Notes: generated by a model not told the origin, from the letters alone. A stretch of 64,000 bases of DNA from Meridianimarinicoccus marinus (GCF_040689105.1 NZ_JBFBVU010000010.1:1-64000); one strand, 5' to 3'. Counted from the stretch's first letter, positions 41,197 through 59,314 are shown. Numbers and translations are program-made.

Positions 41197-42039
41197 TTAG
41201 CGGCCCTTCTTCTTGGCGTGACGCGAGCGGATGATAAGCTTCTGCGACGCCTTGTTGGTGTCACGGGTGCGGGCACCCTTGGTCGGCTTGCCCCAGGGGG
41301 TCACCGGGTGACGGCCACCCGAAGTCCGGCCCTCGCCACCACCATGGGGGTGATCGATCGGGTTCATGACGACACCACGGACCGACGGACGCTTGCCCTT
41401 GTGGCGCATACGACCGGCTTTGCCGTAGTTCTGGTTGGAGTTGTCGGGGTTCGACACGGCACCGATGGTGGCCATGCATTCCTGACGCACCAGGCGCAGT
41501 TCGCCCGAGCTGAGGCGGATCTGGGCGTAGCCACCGTCACGACCGACGAACTGGGCATAGGTGCCCGCGGCGCGTGCGATCTGACCGCCCTTGCCCGGCT
41601 TCAGTTCGATGTTGTGCACGATGGTACCGATCGGCATCCCCGAGAACGGCATCGCGTTGCCCGGCTTGATATCGGCCTTCTCGGCGGAGACAACCTTGTC
41701 GCCAATCGCCAGACGCTGCGGCGCCAGGATATAGGCCTGCTCACCGTCGGTATAGGTGATCAGCGCGATGAACGCGGTCCGGTTCGGGTCGTATTCGATC
41801 CGGGTGACAACGCCTTCGACGTCGAATTTGCGACGCTTGAAATCGACGATGCGATAGAGACGCTTCGCGCCACCACCACGGCGGCGAGAGGTGATCCGTC
41901 CGGTGTTGTTCCGGCCGCCCGACTTGGTCAGACCCTCGGTGAGGGATTTGACCGGGCGCCCTTTCCAGAGCTCCGAACGGTCGATCAGAACCAGCCCACG
42001 CTGGCCAGGCGTCGTCGGTTTGTACGACTTGAGTGCCAT
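41197..42039 (-). CDS. rplB: 50S ribosomal protein L2
   Basis: 280 aa, full length. Key blocks are GRITSRRRGGGAKRLYRIVDFKR, the SH3 domain region, and MNPIDHPHGGGEGRTSGGRHPVTPWG with the conserved His near the peptidyl-transferase centre. Usually it directly follows rplW, but here a YdeI-like gene and a promoter (42157-42185) come between, so rplB heads its own block. Confidence 0.98.
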   Translation of the reverse strand: MALKSYKPTTPGQRGLVLIDRSELWKGRPVKSLTEGLTKSGGRNNTGRITSRRRGGGAKRLYRIVDFKRRKFDVEGVVTRIEYDPNRTAFIALITYTDGEQAYILAPQRLAIGDKVVSAEKADIKPGNAMPFSGMPIGTIVHNIELKPGKGGQIARAAGTYAQFVGRDGGYAQIRLSSGELRLVRQECMATIGAVSNPDNSNQNYGKAGRMRHKGKRPSVRGVVMNPIDHPHGGGEGRTSGGRHPVTPWGKPTKGARTRDTNKASQKLIIRSRHAKKKGR

Positions 42040-42122
42040 GCTTTCTGTCTTCCGTTGTTGGCGGGACGCAAGCGCCCCTGTCTAAAGGCCCCCGAAGGTG
42101 CCCGAATTCATAAAAACCATCA

Positions 42123-42142
42123 GCCCCGGACGAATCCGGGGC
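42123..42142 (-). terminator. Hairpin after the YdeI-like gene
   Basis: GCCCCGGA (42123-42130), CGAA tetraloop, TCCGGGGC (42135-42142); outer bases ACCATC/GATGGT extend it. It lies between the candidate rplB promoter and rplB, so it may act as a leader element of the rplB transcript as well as ending YdeI messages. Confidence 0.5.
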
Positions 42143-42156
42143 CGATTGGATGGTTC

Positions 42157-42185
42157 CCTCTAAAGGAGCCTCAGGGGAGGGTCAA
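42157..42185 (-). promoter_or_regulatory. Promoter for the rplB-rpsS-rplV-rpsC-rplP block
   Basis: On the minus strand TTGACC (42180-42185), a 17-nt spacer and TAGAGG (42157-42162), about 120 nt before rplB, just after the YdeI-like stop. Good hexamers with ideal spacing. Confidence 0.6.
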
Positions 42186-42209
42186 GCGCGGGTCCGGAAA
42201 AACCTGACC

Positions 42210-42830
42210 TCAGCGTTCAAGGGCCCCCTTGCCTGCCAGAATCCCGGGGCGATACTTGGCGATACGGGCCAGTCGGGTTTCCGGCTTCTTGGCAGAATTC
42301 AGGGCAATGGCATAGCTGCGCTGCCGCCCCGGTGTCAGCCTTGAAAACGCCTCTGCCATCTCTGGATCCTCCGTCAGCGCATCTTCCAATTCCACTGGCA
42401 ACTCCAGCGTTCGCGCGACCTTGGGCGCCCTGATGCCGCGCTCGGCATAGCCCTTGGCCTCCTCCAGATACGCCCGCAGACTGTCTTCCCGGTCGCGCAC
42501 CGCGTCGGCGGAAGAAAAAATCACCATGTCGGGAGTCTGGGTATTCGGCCCCCGGCGTCGCAGAATGCTTTCCGGATCCTGCAACAGCGCGGCGTTGAAG
42601 AAGGTCAGCCGGAAATCGTCCCGGAACGCGCCCATCAGGGCGATGTTGCGGTCCGCGTGCATATAGCAGGGATGCCCCCATTTGACGGTTTCCGCAAGCC
42701 CGGCCTCCAGACAGATCTGCCGCAGAAGCCCTAGCCCCTCGACCCAGAGGCGCGCGGAACACGCCGGCGTATCGAACCGTGAACACCGTCCGCAACCGCG
42801 CGTGAAAAAGTCCTCTACCTCGGTGATCAT
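42210..42830 (-). CDS. YdeI/OmpD-associated family protein (DUF1801-type)
   Basis: 206 aa. The N-terminal half has the DUF1801 fold signature (AETVKWGHPCYMHADRNIALMGAFRDDFRLTFF region) and the C-terminal half the YdeI block (EDALTEDPEMAEAFSRLTPGRQRSYAIALNSAKKPETRLARI...). Two CxxC-like Cys near the start (RGCGRCSRF) are unusual. Cytoplasmic; function unknown, though members are reported as induced by stress. It is inserted between rplW and rplB, preceded by the rplW terminator. Confidence 0.82.
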   Translation of the reverse strand: MITEVEDFFTRGCGRCSRFDTPACSARLWVEGLGLLRQICLEAGLAETVKWGHPCYMHADRNIALMGAFRDDFRLTFFNAALLQDPESILRRRGPNTQTPDMVIFSSADAVRDREDSLRAYLEEAKGYAERGIRAPKVARTLELPVELEDALTEDPEMAEAFSRLTPGRQRSYAIALNSAKKPETRLARIAKYRPGILAGKGALER

Positions 42831-42880
42831 GGCCTGCCTTCCCCGTCTCGGGACACCCTACCCCCACAATCCCCGAGGGC

Positions 42881-42911
42881 AAAAGAAAAGCCCCCGCATC
42901 GCTGCGAGGGC
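42881..42911 (-). terminator. Rho-independent terminator of rplW
   Basis: GCCCCCGCA (42890-42898) pairs with TGCGAGGGC (42903-42911), one G-U pair in the minus-strand RNA, and is followed by CTTTTCTTTTG. It closes the rpsJ-rplC-rplD-rplW block 42 nt after rplW. Confidence 0.8.
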
Positions 42912-42953
42912 CTTTCCGATTTCGTAGGGCGGGGGGGCAACCCCCGGCACCGA

Positions 42954-43250
42954 TCACAGACCGGTGGAGACGTCGATGGTGTTGCCCTCTTCGAGCGTCA
43001 CATAGGCTTTCTTGACGTCCTTGCGCTTGCCCAGCATGCCGCGAAAACGCTTGACCTTGCCCTTGGTGACGGTCGTGTTGACGGCCTTCACCTTGACGTT
43101 GAACAGGGTCTCGACGGCTTCCTTGATCATCGGCTTGTTGGCGTCGATAGCCACTTCGAAGACAACCGCGTTGGCCTCGGAGGCCATGGTCGCTTTCTCG
43201 GTGACGATCGGCTTGCGGATCACGTCGTAGAGTTCGGCTTTGGTGCTCAT
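42954..43250 (-). CDS. rplW: 50S ribosomal protein L23
   Basis: 98 aa: YDVIRKPIVTEKATM and VEVAIDANKPMIKEAVETLFNVKV-like block (FEVAIDANKPMIKEAVE) identify L23, the tunnel-exit docking site for trigger factor and SRP. It overlaps the rplD stop by four nt. A degenerate palindrome (42928-42950) and an intrinsic terminator follow. Confidence 0.98.
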   Translation of the reverse strand: MSTKAELYDVIRKPIVTEKATMASEANAVVFEVAIDANKPMIKEAVETLFNVKVKAVNTTVTKGKVKRFRGMLGKRKDVKKAYVTLEEGNTIDVSTGL

Positions 43251-43867
43251 TTCAGGCGCGCCTCCAGCGCTTCGACACCCGCTTTCGTGATCACCAGGGT
43301 GTCACGCTTCAGGATGTCATAGACATTGGCGCCCATCGACGGCAGCACGTCCAGACCTTCGATGTTGGACGCAGCGCGCGCGAAGTTCGCGTTCACTTCT
43401 GCCCCATCGATGATCAGGGCGCGTTTCCAGCCCAGGTTCTTGACCGCAGTGGCCAGAGCCTTGGTCTTGCCCGCGTCCAGAGCCGCATCCTCGATCACAA
43501 CCAGGTTGCCCGACTGTGCCTTCGCCGACAGGGCGTGCTTCAGGCCCAGAGCGCGGACCTTCTTCGGCAGATCGTGGCCGTGGCTGCGCGGGGTCGGACC
43601 CTTGTAGATACCACCCTTGCGGAAGATCGGCGCGTTACGGTCACCGTGGCGTGCGCCGCCGGTGCCCTTCTGGCGATAGATCTTCTTGGTCGAGTAGCTG
43701 GTCTCGGACCGGGTCTTGACCTTGTGGGTGCCGGCCTGCGCCTTGTTGCGCTGCCAACGAACCACACGCTGCAGGATGTCTGCGCGCGGCTCCAGGCCGA
43801 AGATGTCGTCGTTCAGATCGACATCGCCCGCTTCAGAAGCGTCGAGCTTGATCACTTGCGCTTTCAT
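43247..43867 (-). CDS. rplD: 50S ribosomal protein L4
   Basis: 206 aa. The tunnel-lining loop is visible as YSTKKIYRQKGTGGARHGDRN..., followed by GGIYKGPTPRSHGHDLPKKVR. In E. coli L4 autoregulates the S10 operon; the upstream leader that would mediate this is not evident here. It overlaps rplC by four nt and rplW by four nt. Confidence 0.98.
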   Translation of the reverse strand: MKAQVIKLDASEAGDVDLNDDIFGLEPRADILQRVVRWQRNKAQAGTHKVKTRSETSYSTKKIYRQKGTGGARHGDRNAPIFRKGGIYKGPTPRSHGHDLPKKVRALGLKHALSAKAQSGNLVVIEDAALDAGKTKALATAVKNLGWKRALIIDGAEVNANFARAASNIEGLDVLPSMGANVYDILKRDTLVITKAGVEALEARLK

Positions 43868-44610
43868 TCTTCCGCACCTCCTTCAGGGGCTTCAGCCGGA
43901 GCTTCTGCCGGTGCCTCGGTCGCCGCAGCTTCCACCACCTTCAGAGCGGCCGGGAACGGCACGCCATCGGGCAGTTTCTTCTTCACGGCATCCTTGATGG
44001 TGACCCATCCGCCTTTCGAGCCCGGCACCGCGCCCTTGACCATGATCAGGCCACGGTCGGCATCGGTCCGAACCACTTCCAGGTTCTGGGTGGTGACACG
44101 GGCAGCACCCATGTGACCGGCCATCTTCTTGCCTTTGAACACCTTGCCGGGATCCTGACACTGGCCGGTCGAACCGTGCGAACGGTGCGAGATCGACACG
44201 CCGTGCGAGGCCCGCAGGCCGCCGAAGTTGTGCCGCTTCATGGCACCGGCGAACCCTTTACCGATCGAGGTGCCGGACACATCGACCTTCTGGCCTTCGA
44301 CGAAATGGTCGGCCGAGATCTCGGCGCCCACGTCGATCAGGTTTTCAGGGGCCACGCGGAATTCCACCAGCTTGCGCTTGGAGGCCACTTTCGCAACAGC
44401 GAAATGACCGCGCATGGCCTGGCTTACACGTTTGGCCTTGGCCGTGCCGGCGCCCAGCTGAACCGCGGTGTAGCCATCGCGTTCAGTGGTCCGCTGGTCA
44501 ACGACCTGCAGGTTGTCGAGTTGAAGAACGGTCACGGGGATCTGCTTCCCGTCCTCCATGAACAGGCGGGTCATGCCCACCTTCTTCGCAATAACGCCAG
44601 AGCGCATCAT
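43864..44610 (-). CDS. rplC: 50S ribosomal protein L3
   Basis: 248 aa from ATG 44610 (MMRSGVIAKKVGMTRLF), with GGAGG 6 nt upstream; ATG 44607 is equally usable. The central loop reaching the peptidyl-transferase centre is seen in HRSHGSTGQCQDPGKVFKGKKM. The C-terminal tail of about 25 residues is Ala/Pro/Glu-rich (EAPAEAPAEAPEGG), an extension found in Rhodobacterales. Overlaps rplD by four nt. Confidence 0.98.
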   Translation of the reverse strand: MMRSGVIAKKVGMTRLFMEDGKQIPVTVLQLDNLQVVDQRTTERDGYTAVQLGAGTAKAKRVSQAMRGHFAVAKVASKRKLVEFRVAPENLIDVGAEISADHFVEGQKVDVSGTSIGKGFAGAMKRHNFGGLRASHGVSISHRSHGSTGQCQDPGKVFKGKKMAGHMGAARVTTQNLEVVRTDADRGLIMVKGAVPGSKGGWVTIKDAVKKKLPDGVPFPAALKVVEAAATEAPAEAPAEAPEGGAEE

Positions 44611-44621
44611 GTCTGCCCTCC

Positions 44622-44930
44622 TCAAACCTTGATTTCGACGTCAACGCCGGCGGCGAGGTCGAGCTTCATCAGCGCGTCCACGGTCTGCGGGGTCGGGTCA
44701 ACAATGTCGAGCAGGCGTTTGTGCGTGCGGATCTCGAACTGGTCACGGGATTTCTTGTTCACGTGCGGACCACGCAGAACGGTGAATTTCTCGATCTTGT
44801 TCGGCAGCGGGATCGGCCCGCGCACGGTTGCGCCCGTCCGTTTGGCGGTATTGACGATCTCCTGGGTGCTGGCATCCAGAACCCGATAGTCAAACGCCTT
44901 CAGCCGGATGCGAATGTTTTGGCTTTGCAT
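44622..44930 (-). CDS. rpsJ: 30S ribosomal protein S10
   Basis: 102 aa from ATG 44930 (MQSQNIRIRLKAFDY). S10 is both a 30S head protein and NusE, the partner of NusB in antitermination. Blocks GPIPLPNKIEKFTVLRGPHV and TPQTVDALMKLDLAAGVDVEI are canonical. It lies 80 nt after tuf, with a hairpin between, so it is first in the S10 block proper. Confidence 0.98.
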   Translation of the reverse strand: MQSQNIRIRLKAFDYRVLDASTQEIVNTAKRTGATVRGPIPLPNKIEKFTVLRGPHVNKKSRDQFEIRTHKRLLDIVDPTPQTVDALMKLDLAAGVDVEIKV

Positions 44931-44964
44931 TCTTGTCGCCTTTCGCGGCACAGAAAAGAGAGGT

Positions 44965-44988
44965 GGAGCGCCCATTATCGGGCGCCCC
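44965..44988 (-). terminator. Hairpin after tuf
   Basis: GGAGCGCCC (44965-44973) pairs with GGGCGCCCC (44980-44988), one G-U pair in the minus-strand RNA, loop of 6. It lies 22 nt after the tuf stop, and CTCTCTTTTC follows. Partial termination between tuf and rpsJ is plausible. Confidence 0.55.
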
Positions 44989-45010
44989 ACAGTCATTCCC
45001 GAAGGTCTTG

Positions 45011-46186
<1,176 letters not shown>

Positions 46187-46215
46187 GATGGCCTCCTGCT
46201 ATCTTTTTTACGGTC

Positions 46216-46267
46216 GGCGGGGTGAGCCCCGCCCTACGGTGGGTGGTAGGGCGGGGTTAACCCCGCC
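46216..46267 (-). repeat. Two tandem GGCGGGG-N4-CCCCGCC palindromes with an alternative central hairpin
   Basis: Copy 1: GGCGGGG-TGAG-CCCCGCC (46216-46233). Copy 2: GGCGGGG-TTAA-CCCCGCC (46250-46267). The inner arms also form an 11-bp perfect inverted repeat, CCCCGCCCTAC (46227-46237) and GTAGGGCGGGG (46246-46256), so one strong central hairpin competes with two outer ones. Sits between the fusA stop and tuf start. Confidence 0.85.
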
Positions 46268-46274
46268 GTCCCGA

Positions 46275-48392
46275 TCAGGCGTATTTTGCCTGGATCTCGT
46301 CGCTGATGTTCTGCGGCACCGGATCATAATGATCGAACTGCATCGTGAACTGCGCGCGGCCCGAAGACATGGAGCGCAGGGTGTTGATGTAGCCGAACAT
46401 ATTGGCCAGCGGCACGAAGGCGTCGATCGCGATCGCGTTGCCGCGGGTGTCCTGACCCTGCACCTGGCCCCGACGGGACGTCAGGTCGCCGATGATGCCA
46501 CCGGTGTATTCTTCCGGCGTGATCACTTCGACCTTCATGATCGGTTCCAGCAGTTTGGCACCGGCTTTCCGCATCCCCTCACGCATGCACATCCGTGCCG
46601 CGATTTCGAAGGCGAGAACGCTGGAGTCCACGTCGTGGAACTTACCGTCGATCAGCGCGACCTTGAAGTCGATCACCGGGAAGCCAGCCAGAGGGCCGCT
46701 GTCCATGACCGAGTTGATGCCTTTTTCGACACCGGGGATGTATTCCTTGGGGATCGCCCCGCCGACGATGCGGCTTTCGAAGGAATAGCCTTCGCCCGGC
46801 TCGGTGGGCGCGATGATCATCTTCACCTCGGCGAACTGACCCGAACCACCCGACTGTTTCTTGTGGGTGTAGGTGTGCTCGACCTCGTGACCGATGGTCT
46901 CGCGGTAGGCCACCTGCGGCGCACCGATGTTGGCCTCGACCTTGAATTCGCGCTTCAGGCGATCCACCAGGATGTCCAGGTGAAGTTCGCCCATGCCCTT
47001 CATGATGGTCTGACCCGATTCCAGGTCGGTTTCCACGCGGAAGGACGGGTCTTCGGCGGCCAGACGGGCCAGACCCTGGGACATCTTCTCCTGGTCGGCC
47101 TTGGTTTTCGGCTCGACCGCGATCTCGATCACCGGATCCGGGAAGGTCATGGTTTCCAGAACCACCGGGTCCTTGGCGTCACACAGGGTGTCGCCCGTGG
47201 TGGTGTCTTTCAGACCCGCCAGCGCGATGATGTCGCCTGCGAAGGCCTCATCGATCTCTTCGCGGTTGTTCGAGTGCATCATCATCATCCGACCGATGCG
47301 CTCTTTGCGGCCCTTGGTCGAGTTCAGGATCGAGTCACCCTTGTTCATCTTGCCCGAATAGATCCGGGTGAAGGTCAGCGAGCCGACGAAGGGGTCGTTC
47401 ATGATCTTGAAGGCCAGACCGGCGAACGGCATGTCGTCATCCGCGCGGCGCGGGATGTTGCGCACTTCCTCCTCGTCGCCCGGCTTGAAGCCCATGTAAT
47501 CGACCACGTCCAGCGGGCTGGGCAGATAGTCGATCACGGCGTTCAGCAGCGGCTGGACACCCTTGTTCTTGAACGCCGAACCGCCCAGAACCGGAACGAA
47601 GGCCATGGCCAGAGTGCCCTTGCGCAGCAGGGCGCGCAGGGTCGGCACGTCGGGCTCTTCGCCTTCGAGATAGGCTTCCATCGCGTCGTCGTCCATGTCG
47701 ACGGCCGCTTCGATCATCTTGCCGCGCCACTCTTCAGCCACGTCTTTCAGGCTGTCGCGGATCTCGACCTTCTCCCAGGACGCGCCCAGGTCTTCACCCT
47801 TCCACAGCCACTCTTGCATGGTGACCAGGTCGATGAGGCCTTCCAGCTCGGTCTCGGCGCCGATGGGCAGAGCCACCGGAACAGCAACCGCGCCGGTGCG
47901 ATCTTCGATCATGCGCACGCAGTTGAAGAAGTCGGCGCCGATCTTGTCCATCTTGTTGACGAAGACGATGCGCGGAACCTTGTAGCGATCGGCCTGACGC
48001 CAGACGGTTTCGGTCTGCGGCTCGACACCGGCGTTGGCGTCCAGAACACAGACGGCACCGTCGAGAACCGCCAGTGAGCGTTCGACTTCGATGGTGAAGT
48101 CAACGTGGCCGGGGGTGTCGATGATGTTCAGGCGGTGCTTCGGGGTGTCGGCGGTCACGCCGTCCTCGGTGCGCTCCCAGAAGGTGGTGGTTGCAGCCGA
48201 GGTGATGGTGATGCCCCGCTCCTGCTCCTGTTCCATCCAGTCCATGGTCGCCGCGCCATCGTGCACTTCGCCGATGTTGTGGGACTTGCCGGTGTAGTAC
48301 AGGATGCGCTCGGAACAGGTGGTTTTACCTGCATCGATGTGCGCCATGATACCGAAGTTGCGGTACCGGTCGAGGGGATAATCGCGAGCCAT
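46275..48392 (-). CDS. fusA: Elongation factor G
   Basis: 705 aa GTPase driving ribosomal translocation. P-loop AHIDAGKTTCSERIL, G3 DTPGHVDFT, G4 NKMDKIGADF; domains II-V follow, including HGDMKRGDSI-like loops (here SGKMNKGDSIL) and domain IV GSGQFAEVKMI. Full length. It follows rpsG by 27 nt and precedes tuf, the usual str operon. Confidence 0.99.
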   Translation of the reverse strand: MARDYPLDRYRNFGIMAHIDAGKTTCSERILYYTGKSHNIGEVHDGAATMDWMEQEQERGITITSAATTTFWERTEDGVTADTPKHRLNIIDTPGHVDFTIEVERSLAVLDGAVCVLDANAGVEPQTETVWRQADRYKVPRIVFVNKMDKIGADFFNCVRMIEDRTGAVAVPVALPIGAETELEGLIDLVTMQEWLWKGEDLGASWEKVEIRDSLKDVAEEWRGKMIEAAVDMDDDAMEAYLEGEEPDVPTLRALLRKGTLAMAFVPVLGGSAFKNKGVQPLLNAVIDYLPSPLDVVDYMGFKPGDEEEVRNIPRRADDDMPFAGLAFKIMNDPFVGSLTFTRIYSGKMNKGDSILNSTKGRKERIGRMMMMHSNNREEIDEAFAGDIIALAGLKDTTTGDTLCDAKDPVVLETMTFPDPVIEIAVEPKTKADQEKMSQGLARLAAEDPSFRVETDLESGQTIMKGMGELHLDILVDRLKREFKVEANIGAPQVAYRETIGHEVEHTYTHKKQSGGSGQFAEVKMIIAPTEPGEGYSFESRIVGGAIPKEYIPGVEKGINSVMDSGPLAGFPVIDFKVALIDGKFHDVDSSVLAFEIAARMCMREGMRKAGAKLLEPIMKVEVITPEEYTGGIIGDLTSRRGQVQGQDTRGNAIAIDAFVPLANMFGYINTLRSMSSGRAQFTMQFDHYDPVPQNISDEIQAKYA

Positions 48393-48419
48393 GGGTTCGG
48401 TCCTTAGGCGGAGTATTGT

Positions 48420-48890
48420 TTACCAGCGGTAATGGCTGAACGCTTTGTTGGCGTCGGCCATCTTGTGGGTGTCTTCACGCTTTTTCACGGCGGTGCCACG
48501 ACCGTTCACGGCGTCCATCAGTTCGCCGGCCAGACGCTCTTCCATCGTGTTCTCGTTGCGCTTGCGGGCGGCAATGATGAGCCAGCGGATGGCCAGGGCC
48601 TCACGGCGCTCGGGGCGCACTTCGACGGGCACCTGATAGGTGGCACCACCCACACGACGCGACCGCACTTCGACCGACGGCTGGATGTTTTCCAGAGCTT
48701 CGTGGAAAACCTCGACAGGGGCCTTCTTCAGCTTGGCTTCAACCCGGTCGAAAGCATTGTAGACAATGCGCTCGGCGGCGGATTTCTTGCCGTCGATCAT
48801 CAGGTTGTTCATGAATTTGGTCAGCACGCGATCGCCATATTTGGCGTCGGGCAGAACTTCGCGCTTTTCGGCAGCGTGACGGCGGGACAT
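48420..48890 (-). CDS. rpsG: 30S ribosomal protein S7
   Basis: 156 aa: MSRRHAAEKREVLPDAKYGD, KVMNNLMIDGKKS-like (KFMNNLMIDGKKSAAERIVY), QPSVEVRSRRVGGATYQVPVEVR and the C-terminal THKMADANKAFSHYRW. S7 initiates 30S head assembly and is the translational repressor of the str operon in E. coli. It is 12 nt after rpsL. Confidence 0.98.
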   Translation of the reverse strand: MSRRHAAEKREVLPDAKYGDRVLTKFMNNLMIDGKKSAAERIVYNAFDRVEAKLKKAPVEVFHEALENIQPSVEVRSRRVGGATYQVPVEVRPERREALAIRWLIIAARKRNENTMEERLAGELMDAVNGRGTAVKKREDTHKMADANKAFSHYRW

Positions 48891-48902
48891 GTGCGTCTCT
48901 CC

Positions 48903-49274
48903 TTACTTGGGGCGCTTGGCGCCGTATTTCGAGCGGCGCTGCTTACGGTCTTTGACGCCCTGGGTATCCAGAACACCGCGCAGGATGTGGTAACGGACAC
49001 CGGGAAGGTCTTTTACACGGCCGCCACGGATCAGGACCACCGAGTGCTCCTGAAGGTTGTGGCTTTCACCCGGAATGTAGCTGATGACTTCGTAGCCGTT
49101 GGTCAGACGCACCTTGGCCACCTTCCGCATGGCCGAGTTCGGCTTCTTGGGCGTGGTGGTGTAGACGCGCGTGCAGACGCCGCGCTTCTGGGGGCAGGAT
49201 TCCAAGTGCTGCGACTTGGAGCGTTTCACTTTCGGCTGCCGCGGTTTGCGGATCAGCTGTTGGATCGTTGGCAT
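48903..49274 (-). CDS. rpsL: 30S ribosomal protein S12
   Basis: 123 aa from ATG 49274 (MPTIQQLIRKPRQPKVKRS). Decoding-site loops are intact: TTTPKKPNSAMRKVAKVRL (Lys at the streptomycin-resistance position) and HNLQEHSVVLIRGGRVKDLPGVRYH; these are the streptomycin-sensitive residues. First of the str operon. A near-consensus promoter lies 240 nt upstream (49516-49544). Confidence 0.98.
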   Translation of the reverse strand: MPTIQQLIRKPRQPKVKRSKSQHLESCPQKRGVCTRVYTTTPKKPNSAMRKVAKVRLTNGYEVISYIPGESHNLQEHSVVLIRGGRVKDLPGVRYHILRGVLDTQGVKDRKQRRSKYGAKRPK

Positions 49275-49515
49275 TCCGGTTCGTACTCCGCTTTGCTCAT
49301 CGTTCGTCTTGTCGGTGCACGCCAAGACGACGCGCGGTTCAATTCTTGTTTCGTGGCGCCGCCCGTTTGGTGTACGGACAAGCGAAAAAGCCGCTCCCGC
49401 CTCCTGCATTCAGGGGCGATGCGGCGGGTTCCAGAGGATCGGAGCGGCTGGCGCTCGGATCATGACCACGACTAATCTTGGGTCAGGACAGGGAAAACCC
49501 CACCCGATTGCGCGG
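49275..49515 (-). other. rpsL leader region
   Basis: About 240 nt between the strong promoter and the rpsL start. No ORF with support on either strand. Some G/C-rich inverted segments occur but no intrinsic terminator. A leader this long could hold regulatory structure; none could be assigned. Confidence 0.4.
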
Positions 49516-49544
49516 CGTATAGACAGAGTCGCGGGGGGTGTCAA
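49516..49544 (-). promoter_or_regulatory. Near-consensus sigma70 promoter for rpsL-rpsG-fusA-tuf
   Basis: On the minus strand TTGACA (49539-49544), exactly 17 nt, TATACG (49516-49521). It is the best promoter match in the window and precedes rpsL after the DMT exporter gene. Confidence 0.75.
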
Positions 49545-49571
49545 CATCCAGCGGCGGCTCTGCGCGCCGGA

Positions 49572-50486
49572 TCACGCACGACGGCTTCGGCGGCGGGCCT
49601 GATGTTCGCGATACAGGGTGAATCCACCGGTGGCGAGCACGATGGCCGCCCCCACCATCGTCAGCAGATCCGGGCGTTCGCCAAGGAAGAGCACCCCCAG
49701 CAGAAGCGCCCAGAGCAGGCCGGTGTAGCGGAAGGGCGTGACGAAGGCGATCTCGCCCACCTGCATGCAGCGCACCGCCAGAACATAGGCCGCCGCCGAG
49801 AACATCGCCGCCGCCACGATGCCCGCCCACAGCGGCGGGGTCGGCATCTGCCAGGTCACCGCCGGGCTGATCACCGCCGCCGCCAGCAGCACCGCGATGG
49901 CCCCGCACAGCGCCGTCAGGATCGGCGAGAAATGCGCCGGCACGCGGCGCGCGGTCAGGTCGCGCAGGGTGAACCCCGCCACCGCCGATAGCCCCGCCAG
50001 CGACCAGATGTCGAAGACCTCGGTGCCGGGCCGGATGATGATCATCACCCCGCCAAAGCCGATCAGGATCGCCACCAGACGCCGCCAGCCCATCGGCTCC
50101 TTCAGGAACACCGCCCCGGCCAGCGCCACCGACAGCGGCCCTGCCTGGATGATCGCGGTGAATGTCGACAGGCTGAGGTGCTGCAACGAGATCAGCACGC
50201 TGAAGGCGGTCCAGATCTCGGCAAGGCTGCGCAGGGCCACCAGCGCCCAGCCACGGCGTTCCAGCCGCAGAAGCTGCACCAGAAGGCCGCCCTGAATGGC
50301 CAGCGCCAGCAGGATCAGCGCGGTCACGCCGCTGCGCAACACCAGGATCTGCGCCACCGGCAGGGTGCCGGCCATGGCCCGCATGCAGGCGTCATTGCCG
50401 ACGAAGGCCGCCATCGACAGGGTCATCAGAAACGCGCCGCGCAGGTTGCGGCTGGCAACAGAGCTGTCTTCGGCCAGAACAGGCAC
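49572..50486 (-). CDS. DMT superfamily (EamA) transporter
   Basis: 304 aa from a GTG at 50486, chosen because AGGGAA lies 8 nt upstream and the sequence begins (M)PVLAEDSSVASRNLRGAFLM; longer frames enter the rpoC terminator region. About ten membrane helices form two EamA repeats (AEIWTAFSVLISLQHL and MPTPPLWAGIVAAAMFSAAAY regions, LLGVLFLGERPDLLTMVGAAIV). Probably a metabolite exporter; the substrate is unknown. It lies between rpoC and rpsL, where relatives usually have nothing or unrelated genes. Confidence 0.88.
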   Translation of the reverse strand: MPVLAEDSSVASRNLRGAFLMTLSMAAFVGNDACMRAMAGTLPVAQILVLRSGVTALILLALAIQGGLLVQLLRLERRGWALVALRSLAEIWTAFSVLISLQHLSLSTFTAIIQAGPLSVALAGAVFLKEPMGWRRLVAILIGFGGVMIIIRPGTEVFDIWSLAGLSAVAGFTLRDLTARRVPAHFSPILTALCGAIAVLLAAAVISPAVTWQMPTPPLWAGIVAAAMFSAAAYVLAVRCMQVGEIAFVTPFRYTGLLWALLLGVLFLGERPDLLTMVGAAIVLATGGFTLYREHQARRRSRRA

Positions 50487-50532
50487 GGCAGGGTTCCCTG
50501 GATGGTCAGGCAGGCCCCGGAGGCCCGCCAAT

Positions 50533-50562
50533 GAAAAACCCCGCCCAATCAGGGCGGGGTTC
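50533..50562 (-). terminator. Rho-independent terminator of rpoC
   Basis: AACCCCGCCC (50537-50546), loop AATCA, GGGCGGGGTT (50552-50561): perfect 10-bp stem followed by T5 on the minus strand, 22 nt after the rpoC stop. It closes the rif block. Confidence 0.92.
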
Positions 50563-50583
50563 GTTGTGCGTGTCAGCGGGCGA

Positions 50584-54837
<4,254 letters not shown>

Positions 54838-54875
54838 TGAGTTTCCTCAGAATACGGGCGTTTTGGGGGAGTGAA

Positions 54876-54927
54876 GGCGGGGAGATCCCCGCCCTGCCGG
54901 GCTGCGTCGGGCGGGGGTTGCCCCGCC
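54876..54927 (-). repeat. Two GGCGGGG-N4-CCCCGCC palindromes between rpoB and rpoC
   Basis: GGCGGGG-AGAT-CCCCGCC (54876-54893) and GGCGGGG-GTTG-CCCCGCC (54910-54927), spaced 16 nt apart. They lie 10 nt after the rpoB stop and about 40 nt before the rpoC start. Same paired arrangement as between fusA and tuf. Confidence 0.85.
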
Positions 54928-54937
54928 GCCGCCGGCC

Positions 54938-59074
<4,137 letters not shown>

Positions 59075-59250
59075 AAGTGCCGTTGCCTTTCGTTTCACCG
59101 GAATACCGCCACCGCCGGGGCCACGGGGCGCATCCCTGAAACATCGAAACGGTCGGTCCATGCCTGGCGCCCTTCCCACGGGGTGCCTCCCGACCTTTGA
59201 CCGCTCCTTGGAGAACCCCTGTCATCAGGGCCTCGCCAAGACGCGGATAG

Positions 59251-59277
59251 CTGGACCCGGAATATCTCCGGGCCCAG
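59251..59277 (-). terminator. Hairpin in the rplL-rpoB gap (attenuator/processing site)
   Basis: CTGGACCCGGA (59251-59261) pairs with TCCGGGCCCAG (59267-59277), one G-U pair in the minus-strand RNA, 37 nt after rplL. No U tract. In E. coli the equivalent gap holds an attenuator and RNase III site that lower rpoBC relative to ribosomal proteins; a similar role is inferred. Confidence 0.6.
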
Positions 59278-59314
59278 CCAATCTTGATCCTTACGGGCCA
59301 GCCGACCCGACGGA

